Source: Enterococcus faecalis
Lineage (GTDB): Bacteria; Bacillota; Bacilli; Lactobacillales; Enterococcaceae
Direction: 5' to 3'
NCBI RefSeq assembly: GCF_029024925.1
Contig: NZ_CP118962.1
Coordinates: 1,024,001 to 1,088,000, forward strand
Length of the DNA: 64,000 nucleotides
The translations under genes and the position numbers were made by a program. The notes beneath the pieces are model-generated. The model saw only the letters and a list, made by a program, of their open reading frames with translations. It was not told where the DNA came from and ran no database searches. Positions 19,466 through 27,330 of this stretch are shown piece by piece (position 1 is the stretch's first letter; every line of letters begins with the position of its first letter).

Positions 19466-20218
19466 TTAATAGAAAAGTTGAAAGACAAAAGCAATGCCAA
19501 AACCAATCATTCCTGAAGTCATTAATGCTTCAGTCCCACGAGAAACACCCGATAAGTAGTGTCCAGCTAGCAAATCGCGAAGAGCATTGGTAATTTGCAC
19601 ACCAGGCACTAAAGGCATGACACAACCAATGATGATTAAATCTTGTGATTGTCCGAGTCCCAATTTGACTGAAAGAATAGCGGCTGCACCAATGAACAAC
19701 GAAGCTAAAAATTCAGATAAAAATTTAATCTTGAGAAACTTTAAACTAAAATAATAAAGACTATAGCCGCAACCACCAATCAGAGAAGTCAAGAATAAAT
19801 CGGACCATACACCACCAAAAAGAATCATAATTGTAGCGCTGACAACGGCCGCACTAACAATGCGTGCGCTAATTGGAAAATGTCGGTGTTCACTATCAAT
19901 CACTTTTAGTTTATTCAGTAATTCCTCTAAAGAAAAATCACCAGCCACATAAGCACGAGACAGCTGATTCACACGAGAGATTTTTTCTAAATCAATGCCA
20001 CGTTTCATTACTTGAACCATACGAATCGTGGAGGTTCCATCTATGCCAACAAATAACCCGGTTTGTGTCACATAGCTAACCATTCGATAGTTGCCAGAAG
20101 CAAGCGCAATTCGGCTCATTGTATCTTCAACACGGTACATTTCTGCATCGCTTTCTATCATAATTTTACCAGCTAACAAACAGGTTTCTAAAAGTAAATC
20201 CAAATGAGCAGGAGTCAT
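19466..20218 (-). CDS. ThrE-like exporter, large subunit (YjjP type, DUF1212)
   Basis: A 250-residue protein. A cytosolic N-terminal domain (about 1-115) contains the conserved ESDAEMYRVEDTM, followed by membrane helices and the signature GCVMPLVPGVQITNALRD. It matches the N-terminal half of ThrE; the partner gene follows directly on the same strand. The translation start is the ATG at 20218 with a GTGAGG-type site upstream. Confidence 0.85.
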   Translation of the reverse strand: MTPAHLDLLLETCLLAGKIMIESDAEMYRVEDTMSRIALASGNYRMVSYVTQTGLFVGIDGTSTIRMVQVMKRGIDLEKISRVNQLSRAYVAGDFSLEELLNKLKVIDSEHRHFPISARIVSAAVVSATIMILFGGVWSDLFLTSLIGGCGYSLYYFSLKFLKIKFLSEFLASLFIGAAAILSVKLGLGQSQDLIIIGCVMPLVPGVQITNALRDLLAGHYLSGVSRGTEALMTSGMIGFGIAFVFQLFY

Positions 20219-20428
20219 TGAGCAAGCCTCACTTTATGTATTTTCTTCTAGTGTACTACAAACGAACCAAAAAGAGGAAATAAATAACAGCTGCAATCGA
20301 AAATTTACATCGTAAACAGATTGTTAGCGAATTGTAACATTAAAAGGCTGATATTATTTAATCATAGATATTTAAAAGTTTTTAAAAGAAAAACGTCGAT
20401 TTTTTCGCAAAATGAATTGGAGGGAAAG

Positions 20429-20494
20429 GTGATATTCTGGCGATTTAGCAGAGCTTTATTCTTGTTTTATAAAGTTGTGTATTTGTTTTTATAA
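20429..20494 (+). CDS. Possible 21-residue hydrophobic peptide
   Basis: A short open frame with a GTG start preceded by TTGGAGGGAAAG. The peptide begins MIFWRFSRALFLFYK and ends VVYLFL: one basic, aromatic-rich hydrophobic helix. It lies in the 435-base gap between the exporter operon and ireB. No convincing promoter or terminator of its own is visible, and the frame could be chance in AT-rich DNA. The rest of the gap holds only the ireB promoter and AT-rich sequence. Confidence 0.3.
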   Translation: MIFWRFSRALFLFYKVVYLFL

Positions 20495-20589
20495 TTTTAA
20501 AATTATTGATGGCTGTCATTTTTTTACGAAGCCTTTATTAATAAAAGACTAAGAAATAACAAAAAAGAGAGAAGGAGAAGAAATTTTGT

Positions 20590-20618
20590 TTGTAGTTTCG
20601 GTTCTTTTCTAGTAAAAT
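20590..20618 (+). promoter_or_regulatory. ireB operon promoter
   Basis: TTGTAG (20590-20595), a 17-base spacer and TAAAAT (20613-20618), 36 bases upstream of the ireB ATG. Confidence 0.5.
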
Positions 20619-20653
20619 GAAATTGTATAAAAGTAGAAGTGAGGTGTAGTAAA

Positions 20654-20923
20654 ATGGGTTTTACAGACGAAACAGTACGCTTTGATTTTGATGATAATCG
20701 AAAAAAAGCAATCAGTGAAACGTTAGAAACCGTATATCGGGCATTAGAAGAAAAGGGATACAATCCTATTAACCAAATAGTAGGGTATTTACTTTCTGGG
20801 GACCCGGCTTACATTCCTCGTTATCAAGATGCTCGAAACTTAATTCGTCGTCATGAACGTGATGAAATCATGGAAGAATTAACCAAATATTACTTAGCGA
20901 ACCACGGAATCGATATCAAATGA
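20654..20923 (+). CDS. ireB: IreB family regulatory phosphoprotein (UPF0297)
   Basis: An 89-residue cytosolic protein. The N-terminus [14 protein letters not shown] carries Thr4 and Thr7, the residues phosphorylated by the PASTA kinase IreK in E. faecalis. IreB negatively influences cephalosporin resistance there. I chose ATG 20654, which has GAGGTG upstream, over 20639. It overlaps the next gene by 4 bases (ATGA). The ireB-ruvX-UPF0473 order is conserved across Firmicutes. Confidence 0.95.
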
Positions 20924-21342
20924 GGATCATGGGGCTAGATGTAGGTTCACGGACAGTCGGTGTGGCTGTTAGTGATTTATTAGGTTGGACAGCACAAGGC
21001 ATCGAAATTATTCGCATCAATGAAGAGGAAGAGAACTTCGGTTTTGAGCGATTAGGTGAATTGGTGAAAGAATACGAAGTCACGAAATTTGTCGTAGGTT
21101 TACCGAAAAACATGAATAATTCCATCGGTCCTAGAGCTGAAGCATCCATGGCATATGGTGATAAGATTCAAGAATTATTTCAATTACCTGTTGACTATCA
21201 AGATGAACGATTAACAACTGTCCAAGCAGAGCGTTTCTTGGTGGAGCAAGCAGATGCTTCAAGAGCCAAAAGAAAGAAAGTCATTGATAAACTAGCGGCA
21301 GTAATGATTCTACAAAATTATTTAGATGCACATAGCCGATAA
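20920..21342 (+). CDS. ruvX: Holliday junction resolvase-like protein RuvX (YqgF)
   Basis: A 140-residue RNase H-like nuclease. The start [19 protein letters not shown] gives the first catalytic Asp. [16 protein letters not shown] and [10 protein letters not shown] are the family motifs, and a further acidic residue lies near the C-terminus. The role is 16S/23S pre-rRNA processing or Holliday junction resolution, depending on the species studied. Translation is coupled to ireB by a 4-base overlap. Confidence 0.93.
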
Positions 21343-21379
21343 TTATCGAGCTTTGAATACATCAAGGGAGAGAAGAAGA

Positions 21380-21685
21380 ATGACAGAACACAACCACGAT
21401 CATGATCACGAAGGACATGAACACATTACTTTAGTAGACGAACAAGGAAATGAAACATTATACGAGATCTTACTAACTGTTGACGGTCAAGAAGAATTCG
21501 GTAAAAATTATGTTTTATTATATCCAGCAGGAATTCCTGAGGATGAAGATGTTGAATTGCAAGCTTACTCATATGTGGAAAACGCAGAAGGTACAGAAGG
21601 CGATTTACAGCAAATCGAAACAGACGCTGAATGGGATATGATTGAAGAAGTTTTCAATACATTCATGGCTGAAGAAGAAGAGTAA
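21380..21685 (+). CDS. UPF0473 / DUF1292 protein (YrzB)
   Basis: A 101-residue, very acidic protein that starts [15 protein letters not shown], a His/Asp-rich stretch. The DUF1292 core ([19 protein letters not shown]...YVLLYP) follows. I took ATG 21380 because GGGAGAGAAGAAG lies upstream; the longer frame from 21326 has no ribosome site and no conservation in its extension. It is the third gene of the ireB operon. Function unknown. Confidence 0.88.
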   Translation: MTEHNHDHDHEGHEHITLVDEQGNETLYEILLTVDGQEEFGKNYVLLYPAGIPEDEDVELQAYSYVENAEGTEGDLQQIETDAEWDMIEEVFNTFMAEEEE

Positions 21686-21703
21686 AACTTTAACGAGAGA
21701 AGC

Positions 21704-21734
21704 GCTACTTCTCCTATTGAGAAGTAGCTTTCTT
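21704..21734 (+). terminator. Terminator of the ireB operon
   Basis: GCTACTTCTC and GAGAAGTAGC pair perfectly around CTATT, followed by TTTCTT. Confidence 0.8.
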
Positions 21735-21829
21735 AATAATAATTGTTATAATGTACATGTTGTTTCTATCATAAGATACTATCACTATCATTGAGTGTGG
21801 TGGATAAAGAAGGACAGCATTGTCTAGTT

Positions 21830-21864
21830 TTACAAGATGTTGTAAAAACGTAACATCCTTGTAA
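21830..21864. repeat. Hairpin/inverted repeat of unknown role
   Basis: TTACAAGATGTT (21830-21841) pairs with AACATCCTTGTAA (21852-21864) with one bulged base. A second, smaller palindrome GTTTTACAA-GATG-TTGTAAAAAC overlaps it. No T-run follows, so it is not a standard terminator. It lies 10 bases before the promoter at 21875. Confidence 0.5.
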
Positions 21865-21874
21865 TGACGTTAAT

Positions 21875-21902
21875 TTGGCAACTATCTAGCATAATTTATA
21901 AT
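21875..21902 (+). promoter_or_regulatory. Strong plus-strand promoter in the regulator leader
   Basis: TTGGCA (21875-21880), a 16-base spacer and TATAAT (21897-21902). It points toward the XRE/TPR regulator gene 280 bases away. Its transcript would cross the small peptide gene in antisense, since no plus-strand terminator intervenes. Confidence 0.6.
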
Positions 21903-21966
21903 TTGTGTTATACTAAGTATGAGGTTTTGGAAATACTGTTAATTTTATAATATTAAATAAAAAAAT

Positions 21967-21994
21967 GGCTCCACCTACTGGCATAGGTAGAGCC
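21967..21994 (-). terminator. Terminator of the 20-codon peptide gene
   Basis: GGCTC-ACCTA pairs with TAGGT-GAGCC with one internal mismatch. On the minus strand it is followed by ATTTTTTTATTT. It lies 29 bases after the peptide stop codon and has no T-run on the plus strand. Confidence 0.8.
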
Positions 21995-22023
21995 GTCAGA
22001 AATTCAGTTAAACAAACACGTAA

Positions 22024-22086
22024 TTATTGGTGTGGTGCATTGCCACGAACTGAAATTCCAGTTAATAAAGCAAGTAAATCAAACAT
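22024..22086 (-). CDS. 20-residue peptide, candidate signalling pheromone of the adjacent regulator
   Basis: The frame encodes MFDLLALLTGISVRGNAPHQ and stops at TAA. AAAGGAGGTGA, a near-perfect ribosome site, lies 6 bases upstream, preceded by a TATAAT promoter box and followed by an intrinsic terminator. It is thus a complete transcription unit of about 150 bases. The hydrophobic N-terminal half and polar C-terminal half (VRGNAPHQ) resemble short pre-pheromones exported and processed to C-terminal oligopeptides. It is divergent from a TPR regulator of the RNPP type, the usual partner of such peptides. It is not a shadow of any larger gene. Function is inferred from context only. Confidence 0.75.
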   Translation of the reverse strand: MFDLLALLTGISVRGNAPHQ

Positions 22087-22117
22087 ATATTTCACCTCCT
22101 TTATTATGATAGCTTCA

Positions 22118-22158
22118 TTATAACATTATCTGTAAAATGATGGTATGTTTAATACAAA
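22118..22158. promoter_or_regulatory. Promoter of the peptide gene with possible operator
   Basis: On the minus strand TATAAT lies at 22123-22118, with no good -35 box 17 bases upstream, as expected for an activator-dependent promoter. The region contains an imperfect inverted repeat, AACATTATC (22122-22130) against GAT-GGTATGTT (22139-22149), just where an activator would bind. Confidence 0.5.
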
Positions 22159-22185
22159 AAAAATAGAAAGATTGGAGTTTTGACT

Positions 22186-23034
22186 GTGAGAGTAGCGGGA
22201 GAAAAAATCAAAACAGCGCGTAAAAAGAAAAAATTATCGCAAGCTGAATTGGCAAAAGGAATTTGTACACAAGCAACAATTAGTAACATTGAAAACAAAA
22301 ATGTGTGTGACAGTTTAGACATTTTCTCATCTGTATGTCTACGTTTAGACTTACAAGTAGAAGAATGTATCGAAGGTTCTAGTGAGAAAAAACTCGAAAG
22401 CTTATTAAATAAAGTAGAAGAATTATGCTTTTACTTTAAGCACGATGAAGCCTATGATTTGTTGAAAGACTATCCAGATGATATCGAAAGTTCAAACAGA
22501 ATTTTAGAAACAAAATTTTTCTATTATAAAGGAATTACGAGTTTATTAGGTAAGAAAAATAATAGCGAAGCATTGTTCTATTTACATCGTGGTTCTGAAA
22601 TTAGTCGTGATATTAATATTTATAATATTTTGAGTATGAATGCGATCGGTATTTTATATGAATTAGAAGATGATATTGAAAAAGCAAAAGTTTATTACGA
22701 TAAATCTTTACAATTGCTAAGCGAATTCAAATTAGATTATCCATTAGAGCAATGCCGTATTTATTATAATACCGCAAAATTCTATTCATTAATTAAAGAC
22801 TATGCAAAGAGTATTGAATTAAGTGATAAAGGAATCGAAATTAATCGGACGCACAGTTCTATTTACTCTTTAGATTGCTTATTATACGAAAAAGCGTTTA
22901 ATAAACAAATGCTAGGACTAGATGCTGTTGAAGATTATCGTATTGCGTACTACTTTACACGTTTCTTTGAAAATAAAAAATTACTTACTTATATTGAAAA
23001 AGATATGCAAGAGTTTAATATCAGTTTTAAATAA
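22186..23034 (+). CDS. XRE-family regulator with TPR domain, RNPP-like
   Basis: A 282-residue cytosolic regulator. The N-terminal helix-turn-helix (about 1-60) contains KKLSQAELAKGICTQATISNIEN. The remainder is helical with TPR-like repeats, for example AKVYYDKSLQLLSEFKLDYP and AKSIELSDKGIEI. This layout is shared by PlcR, PrgX and Rgg, which bind peptide pheromones in the TPR groove. GTG 22186 is preferred: GGAG lies 8 bases upstream, whereas the in-frame TTG at 22180 is only 2 bases from it. It is paired with the divergent 20-residue peptide gene. Target genes beyond that are unknown. Confidence 0.85.
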   Translation: MRVAGEKIKTARKKKKLSQAELAKGICTQATISNIENKNVCDSLDIFSSVCLRLDLQVEECIEGSSEKKLESLLNKVEELCFYFKHDEAYDLLKDYPDDIESSNRILETKFFYYKGITSLLGKKNNSEALFYLHRGSEISRDINIYNILSMNAIGILYELEDDIEKAKVYYDKSLQLLSEFKLDYPLEQCRIYYNTAKFYSLIKDYAKSIELSDKGIEINRTHSSIYSLDCLLYEKAFNKQMLGLDAVEDYRIAYYFTRFFENKKLLTYIEKDMQEFNISFK

Positions 23035-23055
23035 TAAATTATTGTTTCAGATTTT

Positions 23056-23099
23056 AAAAAGAACAACCTAACTCAAGAGGAGTTAGGTTGTTCTTTTTT
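23056..23099. terminator. Bidirectional terminator between the TPR regulator and maeE
   Basis: AAAAAGAACAACCTAACTC pairs with GAGTTAGGTTGTTCTTTTTT around a 5-base loop. Confidence 0.85.
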
Positions 23100-23105
23100 C
23101 TCTTT

Positions 23106-24275
23106 TTAATTTGTTTCTTTGACAGCGTTACGGACGCTTTCGGCGACGACTTTTGCGACTCCTTCTTGGAATGGATCGGGAATAATATTGGTCGGCGTGA
23201 GTTCATTATCGGGAATCAATTTTGCAATACCTTTGGCAGCGGCAATTTGCATTTCAATCGTAATCTTTTTCGCTCGAGCATCTAAGGCACCGCGGAAGAT
23301 ACCAGGGAAGGCCAACACATTATTAATTTGATTCGGAAAGTCACTACGACCAGTTCCGACAATATAAGCGCCTGCCGCTAAAGCTTCATCAGGAAAAATT
23401 TCAGGAACTGGGTTAGCCATTGCAAAAATAACTGGCTGCTCATTCATCTGTTGAATCCACTCAGGTTTTAAAACACCTGGTGCCGAAACACCAACAAAGA
23501 CATCAGCTCCTTCAAGAGCAGTAGCTAAATCACCGGTACGGTGTTCCCGATTGGTTAGCTTCGCAATTTCTGCGTGGTGTGGTGGCAGAGCTGTATCTGT
23601 TTCGCTCAGAATCCCTGTACGGTCAACAATGATAATATGTTTTACGCCAGCAGCTAAAAATTTTCTTGTGATCGAAAGACCAGCGGAGCCACCACCGTTG
23701 ATTACCACATGAATGTCCTCTATTTTCTTGTTGATTAATTTTAAGCTGTTGTACAAAGCCGCTAGAACAACAATCGCTGTCCCGTGTTGATCATCATGGA
23801 AAACGGGAATATCTAGTTCATCGATTAAACGCTGTTCAATTTCAAAACAACGAGGAGCGCTGATATCTTCCAAGTTAATTCCCCCAAAGGTTGGAGCCAA
23901 AAATTTCACCGTTTGAATAATTTCTTCGGTATCTTGTGTATCTAAAACAAGGGGAATCGAATCCACACCAGCAAAGCGTTTAAACAATGCAGCTTTTCCT
24001 TCCATGACAGGCATCGCTGCTTCAGGACCAATGTTACCTAAACCTAAAACTGCTGAACCATCACTGATAACGGCGACGGTGTTTTTCTTTGTCGTTAATT
24101 CGTAAGCGCGTTCTTTTTTTTCATATATGGCAGAAGAAACAGCCGCAACACCTGGTGTGTAGGCAATTCCTAAATCTGCTTTTGTTTCAATCGGAACTTT
24201 AGGACAGACTTCTAATTTTCCCCCAAATTTTTTTGCTTGCTCAATCGCTAATTCTTTTACATCTTTTGTTGACAT
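23106..24275 (-). CDS. maeE: NAD-dependent malic enzyme (malate decarboxylating)
   Basis: A 389-residue short-form malic enzyme that converts malate to pyruvate and CO2. Visible motifs are AYTPGVA, the catalytic/metal region FHDDQHGTA and the nucleotide-binding fold NGGGSAGLS. It is transcribed with maeP (gap of 31 bases). Together with the divergent maeK-maeR system this is the E. faecalis malate fermentation locus, which lets the cell grow on malate through pyruvate. Confidence 0.95.
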   Translation of the reverse strand: MSTKDVKELAIEQAKKFGGKLEVCPKVPIETKADLGIAYTPGVAAVSSAIYEKKERAYELTTKKNTVAVISDGSAVLGLGNIGPEAAMPVMEGKAALFKRFAGVDSIPLVLDTQDTEEIIQTVKFLAPTFGGINLEDISAPRCFEIEQRLIDELDIPVFHDDQHGTAIVVLAALYNSLKLINKKIEDIHVVINGGGSAGLSITRKFLAAGVKHIIIVDRTGILSETDTALPPHHAEIAKLTNREHRTGDLATALEGADVFVGVSAPGVLKPEWIQQMNEQPVIFAMANPVPEIFPDEALAAGAYIVGTGRSDFPNQINNVLAFPGIFRGALDARAKKITIEMQIAAAKGIAKLIPDNELTPTNIIPDPFQEGVAKVVAESVRNAVKETN

Positions 24276-24306
24276 ATCATTTTCCTCCTAAATAATTCAC
24301 TTATAG

Positions 24307-25632
24307 TTAAAAAAGCATTCTAAAAATAGCAGTCATTGTTATTACTGTAATGGCACCGCCTAAACGTGTCGCAACTTGTGCAAACGGCATTAAGTTCATT
24401 CGATTGGCTGTACTTAAAATAGCCACATCGCCAGTCCCACCCATACCACTCTGACAAGCGGAGACAATGGCAGCCTCGACGGGATTCATATTCATGAAGC
24501 GTGAAACGAAAAATCCTGTAGCAATAACAGTGAAAACGACACTAATTACCACAACAAAATATTGCCAGCTAAGCATTCCTACGACATCTTTTAAAGGAAT
24601 ATATAACATACCTAAGCCGACCATTAACGGGAACGTAAAATTGCCAGAGATAAATTTATAAAGCTGTTTTGATCCGCGTTGGGTTTCTTTCGGTACTACG
24701 TTTAAGTATTTTAAAAAGGCTGCGACAACAATCATCAAAACAGGACCAGGAAAGCCTGTTAAGTGTTGCAATAAACCGCCTGTAATAAATAAGGTACATG
24801 CAATTAAAACACCAGCGCCCATTAATTTTACATCAATTGGTGCTTTGTCTTCTTCTAAAGCATCACTTAAATCATCTGAATTGGTAATTTTAATCAACTG
24901 ACCTTGTCCAGAAAGTTCAGGGCGTTTTTCTCCTAAACGACTAAGTAAACCTGAACACATGATAGCAAAAAAATTACCAATAATGGTTGCGGGAATTAAT
25001 TGCCCCACTAATTGTTCACTTGGCAACCCAGTAATGGCACTATAACCAAGGGATAAAGGAAGAATACCTTCACCGATTCCACCAGCTAAAACAGGAGTGA
25101 CGATATAGAAAAGGCTATGTTTCCAACCGAGACCTAACAGTGTTCCAACAAGGGTCCCAACGCCCATTGCTAAAATCATTCCTAATGCCATCGGGACAAT
25201 CATGCGCATTAAACCTTGGACTAAAATTTTGCGATTCATTCCAAGGATACTTCCACAAACTAAACAAGCAATATAGAAATAGAGAAAGTTTGCTTGTTTC
25301 ATTAAAATATCTGTTGAGTCTAAGACATTTTGGTTGAGTAAATTGAAAAAGACCATAATTGATGGTACTAATAAAGATAAAATTGCGGGACCGCCAAAAT
25401 GTTTCAAAATAGGAATATTTCCACCAATTGTTCCAAGTAACCAACCCATTGTTAAAATTACGGCAAAACCACCTAACATATTGACTGGTAGTTGTTCTAA
25501 TAGAGCCGTAACAAGAATAATGCTAGCTGTTACAAGATAAACAGGTAACGTAACCGAACCAATCCTCGTTTTGGTTAATTTGTTGCGCCAATCTGTTTCA
25601 TTAGCAGCTGTTGCGGGCAATTTCTTTTCCAT
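24307..25632 (-). CDS. maeP: Malate transporter of the 2-hydroxycarboxylate family
   Basis: A 441-residue membrane protein with about 11 hydrophobic segments. It is a CitP/MaeP-type 2-hydroxycarboxylate transporter; GGIGEGILPLSLGY and CQSGMGGTGDVAIL are the two conserved GGxG reentrant-loop motifs. It takes up malate in symport with protons or exchanges it. It is first in the maeP-maeE operon; CcpA and MaeR sites lie in the intergenic region with maeK. ATG preceded by AGGAGG. Confidence 0.94.
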   Translation of the reverse strand: MEKKLPATAANETDWRNKLTKTRIGSVTLPVYLVTASIILVTALLEQLPVNMLGGFAVILTMGWLLGTIGGNIPILKHFGGPAILSLLVPSIMVFFNLLNQNVLDSTDILMKQANFLYFYIACLVCGSILGMNRKILVQGLMRMIVPMALGMILAMGVGTLVGTLLGLGWKHSLFYIVTPVLAGGIGEGILPLSLGYSAITGLPSEQLVGQLIPATIIGNFFAIMCSGLLSRLGEKRPELSGQGQLIKITNSDDLSDALEEDKAPIDVKLMGAGVLIACTLFITGGLLQHLTGFPGPVLMIVVAAFLKYLNVVPKETQRGSKQLYKFISGNFTFPLMVGLGMLYIPLKDVVGMLSWQYFVVVISVVFTVIATGFFVSRFMNMNPVEAAIVSACQSGMGGTGDVAILSTANRMNLMPFAQVATRLGGAITVITMTAIFRMLF

Positions 25633-25670
25633 GCTATTTCCTCCTATAACTTTAATCTATATTCATCTTA

Positions 25671-25685
25671 ATGTAAACGTTTTCT
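25671..25685. promoter_or_regulatory. CcpA (cre) site in the maeP-maeK intergenic region
   Basis: ATGTAAACGTTTTCT fits the cre consensus WTGNAANCGNWNNCW at every position. On the minus strand it overlaps TTTACA, the probable -35 box of maeP. Glucose repression of malate genes by CcpA is established in E. faecalis. Confidence 0.85.
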
Positions 25686-25779
25686 GTAGAGTAGATTATT
25701 TAATTAATTTAACTAAAGAAAAGTTTTTTAACCAAATCTTCCTATGCTATACTTTATTTGAAGAGAAAAGAGGGATGGC

Positions 25780-27330
25780 ATGAAGCGTGGCGGGAAATTA
25801 TGGTGCTTCTTATCAGTGATTTTTATTGCAACATTAATTATTATGATTACTTTCTTTTACGGAGTAACGACGGTTCAAACAATTAAAGAAGTTCGTAAAA
25901 ACCAAGAGCAAGCACTTTTAGCCGTCGGGGAACAGTTGGCTATTGAACCGAATGTTATTGAAGCCTTAAAGAATGATCACTATTCAGATGAATTGGAAGC
26001 GTATACGGTTCGTTTAGGTGAAATCCATCAGTTGGATTTTATCGTGATTATGAATATGCAGGGGATTCGTTTAACACATCCTGATCGCCAAAAAATAGGT
26101 AAGCATTTTGAAGGTGGCGATGAAGTGCGAGCATTAAAAGGGGAGGAACATTTGTCTGTTAGTCAAGGGAGTTTAGGAGAATCATTACGAGGTTTTGTCC
26201 CAGTCTATGATCAAGGAAAACAAATTGGGGTTGTGGCAATGGGCATTAAAATGACCTCGCTTTCACAATTGATTGAACGAACAAAAAATGATTACACAGT
26301 GAGTGTCCTTTTAAGTGTTGGTTTTGGCTTTATATTAGCCATCGTAGTTTCTTATTATTTAAAAAAACAACTTCACGATTTAGAGCCAAGAGAAATTGCT
26401 CGTCTATTAGAAGAGCGAAACGCCATGCTTGAGGAAACGAAAGACGCAATCCTTGTGATTGATACCGATCAAAATATTTTATTAGCAAATATTGAAGCAA
26501 CTAAAATGTATCATAATATAACAAATAGTGAAGAAAATTTACTAGGAAAGAAACTTTCAGCATTGGTTTTATCTCCTGAAAAATTAATCGTACATTCAAA
26601 AACAGAGCAATTCTATCGCCAAAATGGCCAGGATTATTTCGTCTCAATCGCCCCGATTAATGTCCGTAAAAAAACAATTGGGCATGTTATCTTTCTGAAA
26701 AATGCGACGGAAACGTTTATTGTCGCAGAACAGCTTGTCAGCACAACAACATATGCTTCGGCATTACAAAGTCAATCACACGAATTTATGAATAAGATGC
26801 ATGTCATTTATGGCTTAGTCGATTTAGAAGATTATGAGGCGCTAAAACATTATCTAGCCGATTTATTGAAACCAGAAAAGGAATTTGCACAGCGCTTAGC
26901 TATTTTGGTCAGAAATCCTATTCTAGCAGGTTTTTTAAGTGGGGAAAGAATCAAGTTTGCAGAAATTAAAACACAATTAGCTATTGAAATTTATCCAGAA
27001 ATTCCACCAAATAAACGAGATGAAGATACGCAAAATTTGATTGCTATCTACCGTTATATTCATCGTTTCCTGATGGAGCAAACGTTGCCAGAAGAGATCA
27101 TTGAAACCATTGATTATCAGCCAGGAAGTTTGACGACGACTTATTCGTTTGCTTATCCAAAAGAACAACTGGAACGCTTTGAGCAAGAGTTTTTCACTTC
27201 TTATTTGGCAAGATTATTAGAGAATGCGGAAGCGACATTGACTTGGGAAAACCAACAAAACAATTGGCTTGTCCTTCGCATAAATGTTCATTACGAAGGA
27301 GCAGAGGAAAATGAACCTATTGATTATTGA
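25780..27330 (+). CDS. maeK: Malate sensor histidine kinase MaeK
   Basis: A 516-residue DcuS/CitA-type kinase: an N-terminal membrane helix (about 10-31), an extracytoplasmic PAS-like ligand domain, a second membrane helix (about 175-193), a cytosolic PAS domain and a degenerate HisKA_7/SPOB-like segment with SQSHEFMNKMHVIYGL, where His is the phospho-acceptor. The C-terminal ATPase part is clear only in LLENAEATL. It senses external malate and activates maeP-maeE through MaeR. It overlaps maeR by 20 bases. A TATACT at 25748-25753 is its probable -10 box. Confidence 0.93.
   Translation: MKRGGKLWCFLSVIFIATLIIMITFFYGVTTVQTIKEVRKNQEQALLAVGEQLAIEPNVIEALKNDHYSDELEAYTVRLGEIHQLDFIVIMNMQGIRLTHPDRQKIGKHFEGGDEVRALKGEEHLSVSQGSLGESLRGFVPVYDQGKQIGVVAMGIKMTSLSQLIERTKNDYTVSVLLSVGFGFILAIVVSYYLKKQLHDLEPREIARLLEERNAMLEETKDAILVIDTDQNILLANIEATKMYHNITNSEENLLGKKLSALVLSPEKLIVHSKTEQFYRQNGQDYFVSIAPINVRKKTIGHVIFLKNATETFIVAEQLVSTTTYASALQSQSHEFMNKMHVIYGLVDLEDYEALKHYLADLLKPEKEFAQRLAILVRNPILAGFLSGERIKFAEIKTQLAIEIYPEIPPNKRDEDTQNLIAIYRYIHRFLMEQTLPEEIIETIDYQPGSLTTTYSFAYPKEQLERFEQEFFTSYLARLLENAEATLTWENQQNNWLVLRINVHYEGAEENEPIDY

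Noticed and set aside
21919-21942. Seven-codon frame MRFWKYC after the 21875 promoter
   Set aside because: It has an ATG and stop but no ribosome site, and it is too short to separate from chance.
22024-22086. The 20-codon frame as a shadow of a larger gene
   Set aside because: No long frame crosses it on either strand. Promoter, ribosome site and terminator all match its orientation, so it was kept as a real feature.
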